Assembly (NCBI GenBank): GCA_013180625.2
Contig: SNVD02013093.1
Span: 310,001 to 374,000 of the forward strand
Origin: Boswellia sacra
Taxonomy: Eukaryota > Streptophyta > Magnoliopsida > Sapindales > Burseraceae
Length of the DNA: 64,000 nucleotides
Direction: 5' to 3'
Of this stretch, positions 24,105-35,634 are shown in pieces; position 1 is the first letter of the stretch; each line of letters opens with the position of its first letter. The notes beneath the pieces were generated by a model. The model was not told the DNA's origin, ran no database searches, and saw only the letters and a list, made by a program, of their open reading frames with translations. The position numbers and the translations under genes are program-made.

Positions 24105-24809
24105 ATGTCCTCAAAAATTGCCCAAATCCACCTTGTCAGTTCTCATCCTGAGGTTTATGAGCCATGTGATGATTCTTTTGCGCTAGTTGATGCACTTTTG
24201 GCTGATCGAATTAATTTGTTAGAGCATCGTCCAACTTTGTGCATGGAAGTGGGTTGTGGTAGTGGATATGTTATCACTTCTCTAGCACTCATGCTTGGGC
24301 AGGAGCATTCTGGGGTACACTATGTTGCCACTGATATCAACCCTCATGCGGTGGAAGTAACCCGTGACACACTAGAAGCGCATGGTGTTCATGCAGAGTT
24401 GATAAACACAGACATTGTATCAGGATTGGAGTGTCGTTTGGGAGGAATGGTTGATGTGATGGTTGTGAATCCACCTTATGTCCCAACACCTGACGATGAA
24501 GTGGGCTGTGAAGGAATTACCTCTGCTTGGGCTGGAGGGGAGAATGGCCGACGTGTTATTGATAAGATTCTACCTGTTGCTGACAAACTCTTGTCAGATA
24601 GAGGTTGGTTATACTTGGTCACTCTTACGACAAATAATCCTTCACAGATTTGCCTTCAAATGAGAAAGAAGGGTTATGCTGCTAAAATTGTCCTTCAAAG
24701 ATCAACAGAAGAAGAGAGTCTTCACATCATCAAGTTCTGGAGGAATTTTGATAGTGCAATTAATAAAAAAACTGTTTCAAGTGTCAACAACATGAGTAAT
24801 AGGAGTTGA
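24105..24809 (+). CDS. HEMK2/MTQ2-like SAM-dependent methyltransferase
   Basis: 234-residue single-exon reading frame. Members of this family (human N6AMT1/HEMK2, yeast Mtq2) methylate the glutamine of the GGQ motif in release factor eRF1, working with a TRM112 partner; plants have an orthologue. Seen here: N-terminal VYEPCDDSF, the SAM-binding motif EVGCGSGY (residues 47-54), the acidic TDIN loop (75-78), and the catalytic NPPY (121-124) followed by the family's VPTP..EVG and AWAGG.NGR. It ends about 20 residues later than the human protein (234 versus 214). A splice acceptor (TTATGTTAG, ending 24092) lies 12 bp before the ATG and could join to a donor at 23238 in the GTE-derived 5' UTR exon. 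Coding looks intact. A 3' fragment of a second copy is at 11052. Function is inferred from family motifs. Confidence 0.92.
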   Translation: MSSKIAQIHLVSSHPEVYEPCDDSFALVDALLADRINLLEHRPTLCMEVGCGSGYVITSLALMLGQEHSGVHYVATDINPHAVEVTRDTLEAHGVHAELINTDIVSGLECRLGGMVDVMVVNPPYVPTPDDEVGCEGITSAWAGGENGRRVIDKILPVADKLLSDRGWLYLVTLTTNNPSQICLQMRKKGYAAKIVLQRSTEEESLHIIKFWRNFDSAINKKTVSSVNNMSNRS

Positions 24810-25371
24810 TGTATGAGTAGCAATAAAATGAATGTAGAAGTAAATTTATTTTGGATTTGATTTGAATATATGTTGTGTTCTTTCAGTCTTCTTCAGCTTT
24901 GAATTGTTGGGCTAGTTGTTTTGTTATAGTCTTATAGATAGAGAATTAATAGTATTCCTTAAGTAAATGGTTAAAGTCGTGAAATTGAGCTCTATTGCTC
25001 CGCATGTTGGGTCTGATCTCGCTTCAGGTTTGCTGGTTTCAATAGAAGAGCTAGTCTCTGGATACCTCGGAATTTGTTTGAGCTGCTTCATAAGATTAAC
25101 TTAATAATTATGGCTTTTGCCTTTATTTGCCTCTGTTTCGATTCAAATTTGCTTCTAATGACACATTTTAAGTCAAAAGATTCGCTAATTACAAAATCCT
25201 TAAAATTTTAAGAATTTATATAAATCCTTTGAACTTCATGAAATTTTTTATAGGAGGTCTATACTACCACACATGTAGTAACCTTGCATCCTATTGTACA
25301 TATAAAAAATTATTCTAAGCTTTTTTTTTTTTTAAATATTTTATTTATTGTTTTAAAAAGATAACAGTTAG
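24810..25371. other. Downstream DNA of the methyltransferase, duplicated
   Basis: Aligns with 11090-11590 and the start of the 13110 block. It probably contains the methyltransferase 3' UTR. No separate gene seen. Confidence 0.7.
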
Positions 25372-25376
25372 ATAAG

Positions 25377-25730
25377 TGATGCAGTAGCAGTTTGCAGCCT
25401 CAGTAACAGCTTATTGCAGCCTCTACAACAGGCAGAGACAGGCTTTCAATTGCTGTATTTTATAAGTAAAACTCACCGTATTGAGTTTAAATTTTAATTG
25501 CTTGATTTTATTTTATAAGTAATGTTTAGTTTTAGTAGCAAAACGTACCGTTTTTCCTTTCAATTTCCAGTTGGTTATAAACCGACATTTTGACTTGTAA
25601 GGGAGGACAGAAAAACTTGGAATTCTAAAAAATACAGAAAAGTCCCAAGTATGAAGAACAGAGAACTTCATCTTGGTTAAATTCGTTTCTCCAGCATTAT
25701 CTTCCTTTCTCATAGACTGATTCAACATCA
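25377..25730 (+). repeat. 5' LTR of the Gypsy element
   Basis: 354 bp with TG...CA ends. The primer binding site follows after two bases. Confidence 0.95.
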
Positions 25731-25762
25731 GATTGGTATCAGAGCCTACGGTTAGCTCCGAT

Positions 25763-28700
25763 ATGGTCATGACAGCCTCTGCAAGTAGTAATCCGCCACC
25801 TGGTGGTGGAAATCACAGTTTGGACGATTTATGGGAAGCTCAAGCAAATCTGGAATGGAAGGTGGATATTCTCACTCGAGAGATTCGCCAGGTACTTACC
25901 GTTCTCGGAGATGTAACGGGAAATCTCAGAAACAGTGGAAACAGAGTTGATGTTGAAGATGATTATGGTAGTTTTCCAGTGGGAGGTCGCGATCGGAGGA
26001 GAGCCCGTCGACGCGGTCTTCCAGCTTCACCTGAGCTTTCTGAGTCTGATGATGGAGGAATTCAACATCAGAGGTATAATTTGATTGATGATTCAACTGA
26101 TGAAGAGGTAGAGCAATGGATCTCAGGGAGACCTAGATCGAGTGTTCAACCTAGAGGTGGAGGAAAAAGAAGAAGTCAGGGATCGCAGGATTATCGGATT
26201 AAGATGGATACCCCTCCTTTTCACGGTAAAGTTCACATCGAAGATTTTCTTGACTGGATTCATACCGTTGATCATTTTTTTGAATACATAGGCATTCTTG
26301 AGGACAAACAAGTGACATTAGTAGCATACAAGCTCAAGGGAGGAGCTGCTGCTTGGTGGGAGCAACTCCATCACATTCGTAGAAGAGAAGGCAAGGGACG
26401 GGTCAGATCTTGGCAACGAATGAAACAACTTCTTCGTGCTAGATATTTACCCACTGACTATGAGCAGGTACTGTACAAACAATACCAAAACTGTAGACAG
26501 GGAAACAGAACTGTGGATGAATATATTGATGAATTTAATAGACTCAGTGCTAGAAATAATTTGGAAGAGAGTGAAGTCCAACTAGTAGCTCGTTTCATTA
26601 GGGGGTTAAAGGATCCGATACAGGAGAGATTAGAATTGAAAAGTATCTGGTCATTGTCCGAAGCTATGAGTTTGGCTAATAGAGTTGAATCCCAATTACA
26701 GAAAAGTTACAGTAGAAGTAATGTTGTGAGGAGAACTAGTACTGAATTTGTGGGTGACAAAAACCGATATGTTAATGTTAATCATAATCAGAGCTCCCTT
26801 CAAACCCAAAATAGGATCCCTACAGAAGATAAGAGCATTGGAAAACAGGTTGTTCAACCCCCTCCAAAATCTAATCCTTATGCGAAACCTATGCCTGGAA
26901 AGTGTTATCGCTGCAATCAACCCGGCCACAGGTCAAATGAATGCAATGCTCGTAGGCCTATTGCTTTAATTGAAAATAAGGATGGAGAGGAGTCTGAGGA
27001 AGATACTACTGGAATAGATGAAGATTTAAGTGGGGCAGAATTTGTGCAAGGAGATGTGGGAGAACCTCTTGTGTGTATTTTGCAGAAAGTGTTGCTATCT
27101 CCAAGGAAACAAAGCAACACTCAGAGGCATTCCATCTTCAAGACAAGATGCACCATCCATAGGAAGGTATGTGATCTCATTATAGACAGTGGCAGTAGTG
27201 AGAATGTTATTTCAAAGGCAGCAGTGAGAGCCTTGGGTTTAGTTGTGGAGAAACACCCACACCCTTATAAAGTTTGCTGGGTGAAAAAGGGTACTGAGAT
27301 CCTGGTTAATGAAATCTGCAAGGTGCCTCTTTCTATTGGAAAATTTTATCAGGATGAATTGTGGTGTGATGTGATCAAAATGGATGCTTGTCAAGTACTA
27401 CTGGGAAGGCCTTGGCAGTTTGATGTAGATGCCACTTATAAAGGAAGAGAGAACTATTATATATTCCAATGGAAGAACAAGAAAATTGTCCTAATGCCTT
27501 TAGCCGACCCATTTGCTGTCATTCCTAAAGGAGAGAGTCCTAAGAAAGTAATGTTGGCAGTGTCAAAAAAGGAGTTTGATGCTGAAATTCAAGCCAATCA
27601 AGTGGCAATGGCTTTGGTAGCTATGGAACAACAAGAATTCCAGGAGATTTCTTTACCTGAAATAGTTCAACCTTTGTTGCAAGAATTCAAGGACACCTGG
27701 CCTGCTGAATTACCAGATTCTCTTCCTCCCATGAGAGAGATTCAACACCAAATTGACTTAATTCCAGGAGTTAACCTTCCTAATCTGCCACACTACAAAA
27801 TGAGCCCCAAAGAACATGAAGTCTTGCGAGGCATTGTAGATGAATTGTTGCAAAAACAGTTGGTCAGGCCCAGTTTAAGCCCCTGTGCAGTACCAGCTTT
27901 ACTCATTCCAAAAAAAGATGGTTCCTAGAGGATGTGTGTGGATAGTAGAGCAATTAACAAGATTACCATCAAATACAAATTTCCAATGCCACGTTTTGAA
28001 GATTTAATGGACAAACTTGCTGGCTCCAAAGTGTTTAGCAAGCTAGACTTGAAGAGTGGATATCATCAGATCAGAATCAAGCCTGGGGATGAGTGGAAGA
28101 CAGCTTTTAAAACCAGAGAAGGGCTCTATGAGTGGCAGGTAACGCCTTTCGGATTATGCAATGCACCTAGCACATTTATGAGATTAATGAATCAAGTTTT
28201 AAAGATGTTTATTGGAAAATTTGCTGTAGTATACTTTGATGATATTTTGATATATAGTCAGTCTATGGAAGAGCATTTACAACACCTAAGAAAGATTTTA
28301 GAAGTATTGAGGGAACACAAATTGTTCCTTAACATCAAGAAATGTGAGTTTTGTACTAGCCAGCTTCTTTTCTTGGGTTTTGTGGTGAGCAAGGATGGTT
28401 TACAAGTGGATGAGCAGAAAGTTAAAGCAATCAAAGATTGGCCAACACCTAAATCAGTTACAGAAGTTAGAAGTTTCCATGGTTTGGCTACGTTTTATAG
28501 AAGATTTATTAGAAATTTCAGTTCTCTAATGTCTCCTATAACTGATTGTTTGAAGCAAGGCAAATTTAATTGGGGTGATGCACAAGCTGCCAGTTTTGAG
28601 CTTATCAAACAAAAGTTAAGTACAACACCAGTTTTAGCCTTGCCAGACTTCAATGTCCCATTTGAAGTCGAAACAGATGCTAGTATACAGGGTATAGGAG

Positions 28701-30310
28701 CAGTTTTGGTACAAAAAGGGAGACCTGTTGAATATTTCAGTGAGAAGTTTAATGAAGTTAGGCAGCGATGGACAACATATGAGCAAGAATTATTTGCCAT
28801 TGTTAGAGCTTTGCAACATTGGGAACATTACTTGCTTCATCAAGAATTTGTGCTTCATTGTGATCATCATTCTTTACAGTTCCTCAATTCTCAGAAAAGT
28901 ATTAGCAGGATGCATGCCCGCTGGATTATATTCCTGCAGAAGTTTACTTTTGTTTTCAAACATTGAGCTGGTCAATTAAACAAAGTTGCTGATGCTTTGA
29001 GTAGAAGAAGTTCCCTACTGACAATTTTACAAACTGAAATCACTGGATTTGAAAGTTTAAAGGAATTATATGAGGTTGATGAAGATTTTGCTGCTATCTG
29101 GTCTGACCTACAACAGGGGAATGCAGTGAAAGATTTTCACATAATGGAAGGATTTCTTTTTAGAGGCAATCAGCTTTGTATCCCAAATACATCTCTACGT
29201 GAACGCATAATTAGAGATATACATGGAGGTGGATTGGCGGCTCATACTGGAAAAGACAAGACAATTCAGGCTGTAGCAGAAAAATTTTATTGGCCTAAGA
29301 TGGTGAAGGAAATAGCCAAGTTTGTTCAGCGTTGTTTAACCTGTCAACAAGCCAAAGGGGTTGCACAAAACACCGGATTATATACTCCTCTGCCAGTTCC
29401 AGATTCAATATGGGAAGACCTCAACATGGATTTTATTCTTGGATTACCAAGAACTAAGAGAGGATCTGATTCGGTTATGGTAGTAGTAGATCGTTTTTAA
29501 AAAATGGCTCACTTTGTCGCCTGTAAAAGAACTAATGATGCAGCTCATGTAGCTATATTGTTCTTTAAAGAAATTGTTCGTTTACATGGGATTCCTCGCT
29601 CGATTACATCTGATCGGGATGTCAAATTTATAAACCACTTTTGGAGAGAGTTGTGGAAGAGATTCTCTACTGATTTGAATATGAGTAGTGCATATCATCC
29701 ACAATCGGATGGACAGACGGAAGTAGTTAACAGAACATTGGGGAACATGATTCAATCCATTGCAGGCAGCAATCACAAACAATGGGATTTGGCACTTCCT
29801 CAGGCAGAATTTGCTTACAATAGCATGGTCAACAGGTCTACCTCTAAAACTCCATTTTCTGTTGTTTATACCAAGAGTCCTAACCACACTGTTGATCTAG
29901 TAGTTCTCCCTAAGTTCAAAAGTAAACCAGCAATGGACTTTGCAAACCAATTTGAAGAAATGTTACAGCAAGTGCATCAAAATTTGCAAAATGCTAATGC
30001 TGCCTATAAAGCCAGAGCTGATAAGAAACGGAGAGCTAAAGAATTCCAAGAGGGGGATTTAGTTATGGTACATCTCAGAAAGGAGAGATTTCCAGTTGGT
30101 ATGTATCACAAGCTACAGTACAAGAAGTTTGGTCCATTCCGAATTGCTAAGAAGTTCAATGCCAATGCTTATCAACTTGAACTTCCTCCGGAACTTCAAA
30201 TTTCCCCTACTTTTAATGTCTCCGATCTGTTTGAATACTTTCCACCAGATGAGGCTAGTAGTCAGTTGCAAGAACTTGAGACAAGTTCTTCTGGTGGTGG
30301 GAGGGACTGA
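25763..30310 (+). pseudogene. Gypsy gag-pol polyprotein with three internal stops
   Basis: One continuous frame of about 1516 codons with three in-frame stops and no frameshift. Domains in order: gag; zinc knuckle CX2CX4HX4C (from residue 381); aspartic protease IIDSGSSENV (catalytic Asp about residue 475); reverse transcriptase with YFDDILIYS (about residue 826); RNase H with VETDAS; integrase with zinc-binding GGLAAHTGKDKT...CLTCQQAKG, catalytic core with MDFILGLP and TSDRD, and a C-terminal FGPFRI fold. The stops are TAG at 27926-27928 (just before the reverse transcriptase core), TGA at 28964-28966 (RNase H end) and TAA at 29498-29500 (integrase core). The final TGA at 30308-30310 starts exactly on the first base of the 3' LTR. 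The element cannot make full-length polyprotein without readthrough. Confidence 0.94.
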
Positions 30311-30661
30311 TGCAGTAGCAGTTTGCAGCTTCAGTAACAGCTTATTGCAGCCTCTACAACAGGCAGAGGCAGGCTTTCAATTGCTGTATTTTATAAGTAA
30401 AACTCATCGTATTGAGTTTAGATTTTAATTGCTTGATTTTATTTTATAAGTAATGTTTAGTTCCAGTAGCAAAACGCACCGTTTTGCCTTTCAATTTCCA
30501 GTTGGTTATAAACCGACATTTTGAGTTGTAAGGGAGGACAGAAAAACTTGGAATTCTAAAAAATACAGAAAAGTCCCAAGTATGAAGAACAGAGAACTTC
30601 ATCTTGGTTAAATTCGTTTCTCCAACATTATCTTCCTTTCTCATAGACTGATTCTACATCA
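30308..30661 (+). repeat. 3' LTR of the Gypsy element
   Basis: 354 bp. Its first three bases are also the polyprotein stop codon. Confidence 0.95.
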
Positions 30662-30666
30662 ATAAG

Positions 30667-31139
30667 ATTAAAATTATGAAACTTTTCACTGGGTGAAGCT
30701 CATATAACCGTAACCTTCCATCTCATGAAAATGGCATAACTCCTTTATTTATTTCATATTTCAGGGAAGAAATTTCTTAATATATTTTCATTTTTATTTT
30801 TATCTTTGATGACGTTTTTTTAATTAATTTCATAATTCAGGGAATAAATTCTTGAATGTATTTTTTATTTTATTGCTTTGAAAACGTTGGGTGGTGATAA
30901 AATTATACAGAGCTCAGCAGCCTCAATTCAAAATTCACTAATTTTTGAAAATTATAAAAATAAATATAAAAACCCTAAAATAGGAAGACAAATGAATTTT
31001 TGGTTTTGGTTAAAAAATTAAAAGAAAAAGAAAATCATAAACTGTGTCGTTTTAGTCGATAACGACAAGCCCAGCTGAGCCAACATGGGCTTTCAAAAAG
31101 CAATTTTTAACACAATTACAATTTACAAAAAAATACAGT
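30667..31139 (+). promoter_or_regulatory. Upstream region of the GTE gene
   Basis: Holds the probable promoter of GTE, shared with 13110-13570. It contains an AAACCCTAAAAT telobox-like motif (near 30970-30982) and GCCCAGCTGAGCC...TGGGCTT motifs (31069-31093) of the site II type often found in plant housekeeping promoters. The motif assignment is from sequence words only; the start site is not known. Confidence 0.5.
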
Positions 31140-31219
31140 TCTGTTTAAGTTCTTGATCGCCTTCTCTGCCAGCCATTGACAGAAGGATAGCAGTTGTTCC
31201 CGTGCTGTTGCAGTTGCAG
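31130..31219 (+). other. Probable 5' UTR exon of GTE
   Basis: Ends at TTGCAG|GTAATT (donor at 31220), with a matching acceptor ATTTCAG ending at 31547, three bases before the start ATG. The same exon end and donor are preserved in the duplicate at 23231-23240. The left edge is not known. Confidence 0.6.
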
Positions 31220-31550
31220 GTAATTCCTTTGAAAGTTGGAATTCTTAGTACCCGATTCTGTTTGGTTACTGTATCTGATTGTTGATTGCTGATTTTCTCA
31301 TCAAAATTTCCGTTTAATTGTTGAGTTGATGAATTGGTAAGGAAACTGTTAGATGACATGATGACGCTTTGAAGAAGAAAGTTTTTTTTTTTAAAAAAAT
31401 AAATTTCTTCATTGTTTATTATGTATTATTTTTATTATCATTACAACGTTGTTATGAATATTTTTGTTTTGCATGCCGCGTCGTTTGGATTACTTTTTGT
31501 TTCTCTGATTGTTGTGTTCTTCTATAATCACAATAATTCAATTTCAGATA

Positions 31551-34500
31551 ATGGATCCAACAATTGCATCAAATCTAGATTTAAGTAATGGGGAACTAGG
31601 AAAGCTTGAGGTTAATGCTACAGAAGTTGAGGATTTTAACAAAAGCATTGAGGATATATTGCAGAAAGTTTCTCAGGTGAGTTTTATTTTGTTTTATGAT
31701 ATAATAGAAACTGCTACTGACTTAGAATTTTATTGTTTTTCTCTCATCTTTATCCACTTGTTTATTTGCTCTTACTCATATTTTGTTTGATCACATGAGA
31801 ATTTGATTCTATATGATTTTCTTTTTGGCTTTCGTTTTTTTTCTTTTGATTTAAGTTTTTAAAAAAGACATTGCTGTTGTGGGATAGAATTCTATGCTAT
31901 ATCCTTGTGGGGAATTTCAAGTGACTTTTTTTTTCCCTTGTCATCTTAATTGGGATCAGTGTTGGAGATTTTGTATGGTCTGTTTTTATCTACAGCGGCC
32001 TGGTTTATATCGGGGACTTTTTTTTTTTGGGTCTTTTCTCTTGTTTATTGTCTTTGCATAGAGTGGTTATACTTCCCTAAGCTTTTTGCTTTCATAGTGG
32101 TGAGGGATAGTCCGCTTTGTAACCAAATCTGTCACTACCAGTAGTGCTGCAATTAGCACTAGTCACCACTTCAACCTCTGGCTAATTATCATTTCCGTAG
32201 CTATTCAACATGCATGCATGTTCTTGACTAGCATTCCCACTGTCAATTCCATTTCCTCTGCAGTTCCTTCAATTTTCAGGGCCATGTTGATGTTGCTGCC
32301 ACCAAAGTTTCAATAGCCCTTCACCACCAATGCCAGCACCGCCCATGGGAAACTTATTGATTCTTTTGCAAATACTAGCACTTTTGAGCTACGTGTCAAA
32401 AAATTTGTTGCTGCAATTATGTTCTCTCCTTTAACCCTCAGTTTCATTTCCATTCCACTGAAATTTTTTATCAGCTTGGGTGATCACATTAATTTCACCA
32501 TTTGCTACCTTTAGCATTGTTATTACTATGTTGTAACTTCAGCCTTCCCTGTTGTCATGTCCAGCCTCTTCAAGGATTCTGGTAATTTCTAGTAAAAGTT
32601 TGAAGATTCAATGCTTCATTCAGGCAAACAAACCATTAATTGTGTGATAACAAGTCTTAAGTTCTTTGAATTGGAGATGCTGGGCTAATATTGGATGTTA
32701 CAAAAATATTTTACAGGAAAGAATTGCAGTGACTATGTAGTATAATTCTATTAACTCTTATGATGATTCTGTTTTCTAGTCTTTGATGGTGTGCCCTATG
32801 TGAGGTGAAACCAAAGGCTTTAATCAAATGTGAAGGCATATTTGCCTTTGATATCTTTCATGTTTTTGACAGACATCCATATTCATTGATGATTCATTAT
32901 AGCCGTTTTTGCCGTTGCAGCTGTGTATTTTTTAGCTTCTTGATTCTTCGTTATGCTTCTTAAGATTGCCTTCTTCTTTGTGGTAATGACATGCTTTAGT
33001 TCTTTGTTTAACATGCAGCTTGAGAAAAAATTGAATGAGGTTGAACAATTCTACTCAACTATGGATAATACTCAACCAAACATTTTGAAAAGTAGCTCAG
33101 TTATGAAGGAGAAAGTGAAGGACAGACATATTGCTTCTATTGAGAAGCAGCAGCAGGATGCAGCACATAGAGAAGAAGCTGCTGGAAGGAGAATGCAAGA
33201 GCTTAAGCGCCAGTTTGGTTCTATATTTCGCCAGGCAAGCACCGAGCCTTTGTTAATTTTGCATAATTTTCTTCTCAGGCTGTAATTACACATGCCTCCT
33301 TTGGATGTTATTTCTTTGTATATTTATGCTTTCCACTGTTGGCTTAGCTGTTGTGGATTTATCATGTTTATATCTCAAGGTGAGCTGGACTTTTGTTATC
33401 ATGTTCTCTTCCCTGTTGATAATTCTATGTTTTATGAAATAGGACTCATAAGTTTTGCCAAATTCATTCTCCTTTACTGGTGTGATAATCAGATATGGGG
33501 TTTCACCTAAGTCCCTGGCTTTGAATCCTTGTTATTGGCACCTTATAGAAATTTTTAGTCTGTAACCTTTCATATCAAATAATAATCATTCTGGAATCAC
33601 TTTATATATTATGAAACGCTAGATGTGCTTGTCATTGCCATTTTTGCTGAAAAATTTTAAAGTTTTGGTACGTTTTTTATCCAAAGGAATAGCCTTAGAA
33701 GCATATATTTAGTAATAATGCCATTGCCAGGTTATCAGAGACCATGGAGAAGTTAGATTCCTACTTTTTCTTTTCTGTTTGCATTTGATTTTGCTGTTAA
33801 ACCTTCACCCATGATAATTTGAGGGCGTTGAGGATCTCCATTTGGGTCATTCATTATTGGCAATCAAATCATTTGTTGTTGATGGATCCTAAGATCAGCT
33901 AATTTTAGAAACAGCTCACCAGATAATTTTGGCAATTCTCTTTAAAGAGCCCCGTTTAAGATTGTTGGATTGTAGAGCTTATTGTCCTCATGCACGAACT
34001 TCACTTTTTTACTTAATATTACTTGTGACTGTTATATGCTGCTTCTAATTCTTTTGAAAGGATGATATGCTTCATAAATGACATTTGTATTTCTTGAAAA
34101 AGGAGAGAAAAACTAAAGAATAGGAATATCTGCACCATTTGCTTAACAAATTTAAATGAGTTGTACTCAAATATATTTGCCTTGCTAAATGAAAAGCTTG
34201 ATTGTGTTAATAAATCATAAATCTTTCTTAGAGGTAAGTTTCAAGATTACAGGAAAAAAGGAGGAGCTGCCGGTCTGGGGTCACCCGGATTGGTAATGGC
34301 ATAACCAGAAGAGGGGTAGGAGAGCCAAGGTTATGCGCTGGGTAGCGCTTTGCATCTGTTTTAGTTACAGAGGTGAGGAGGGGTGCTAACTTGGCCACCC
34401 AACCCAGCAAGTCAGGGTCAAGCCGACCATAGGTTCGAATCCTGCCACCTTTCTTGTGGATCATCCTGTGGTTACCAAAGTACTCTTCTCTTGAGTGACG

Positions 34501-35600
34501 ACACGATGAAGCTTGATAGTCTAAGAAACCAAATATATCGGTCCTTTTCTAGAAAGAAAAAAGTTTTTATTGTCGTTGATGTTAATACTAAATTCATGCG
34601 GATGAAGATAACCATCTTATTTGTGAAAAGTTGTGTCTGTATTTGTATCTGTTGTTTTCTCAAAACTTTATATGGTTTTGCTTAAAATGTGGATATCTTT
34701 TATGTGGAACCTTTTAAGAATGCTTGGGATTCAGCTTAGGATGCAATCATTTCTCAAGGGCAATTAATATTTTATTTGTTTTACCTGTGATGTCTCAGAT
34801 CACTCAGCACAAGTGGGCTTGGCCCTTTATGCATCCTGTAGATGTAGAAGGTCTTGGGTTGCATGACTATTATGAGGTAAGGTTTCTCACTTTTGAAGCT
34901 TTCTCATTTTTTTGTCAATTTTCCCTTTTGAACTTGATGTTAATTGGAATGCCTTGAAAATTTAATGAGCTTATTTCTTACCAAAAGTAGGTATGCTACT
35001 TATTGATTCTATTGATAGATTTTAGCTGAAAAAGAAATAAGGAAATCATAAATGCTAACCACGGCTTGAATTTTACGTTTATATGTGCAATTTGACTTTT
35101 TAGGTGAATTTCCTATGGATGTATATGTAACTACCTTTAACTCATATCCACCCAAATCTAATTTTTGAACAAGTTTTCCATGGTCCTCATTTAATATGTT
35201 GTAGGTTTTCTTTGCCAGGTTATTGAAAAGCCTATGGACTTCAGTACAATAAAAAATAAGATGGATGGTAAAGATGGTATTGGGTACAAGAATGTCAGGG
35301 AGATATATGCTGATGTCAGGTTGGTTTTTAAGAATGCAATGAAATACAATGATGAAAAAAATGATGTCCATGTAATGGCGAAATCTTTGAAGGATAAATT
35401 TGAAGAGAAGTGGCTGCAACTTTTACCAAAAGTTGTGGAAGAGGTAAATCTAGTTATGTAGTATGACTATTTTTCATAAGGTTGCTTTTAATTTTTTAAT
35501 ATGAAACTACATAGCTGAATGTGTGTCTCTGCGTGTGTGGGTGTGTACATAAGCATACATATATGGATTGGGATGTTTTGACACAAGTAGCCGCCAATCC

Positions 35601-35634
<34 letters not shown>

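Larger units (their letters stand above)
25377..30661 (+). mobile_element. Gypsy element (Ty3/gypsy LTR retrotransposon)
   Basis: A complete gypsy element of 5285 bp. Both LTRs are 354 bp (25377-25730 and 30308-30661) and differ at 11 positions (about 3.1%). They run TGATGCAG to ACATCA. The 5-bp target duplication ATAAG is at 25372-25376 and 30662-30666. The primer binding site TGGTATCAGAGCC starts at 25733, and a purine tract GGTGGTGGGAGGGA precedes the 3' LTR. Domain order is gag, protease, reverse transcriptase, RNase H, integrase, which defines gypsy. I see no chromodomain at the C terminus. It inserted into one copy of a duplicated intergenic region; the other copy (13110-13570) lacks it. 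Confidence 0.97.

Noticed and set aside
34433..34443. B-box word suggesting a tRNA gene.
   Set aside because: The surrounding 75 bases do not fold into a convincing cloverleaf by eye; kept only as a tRNA-like or SINE-like fragment.
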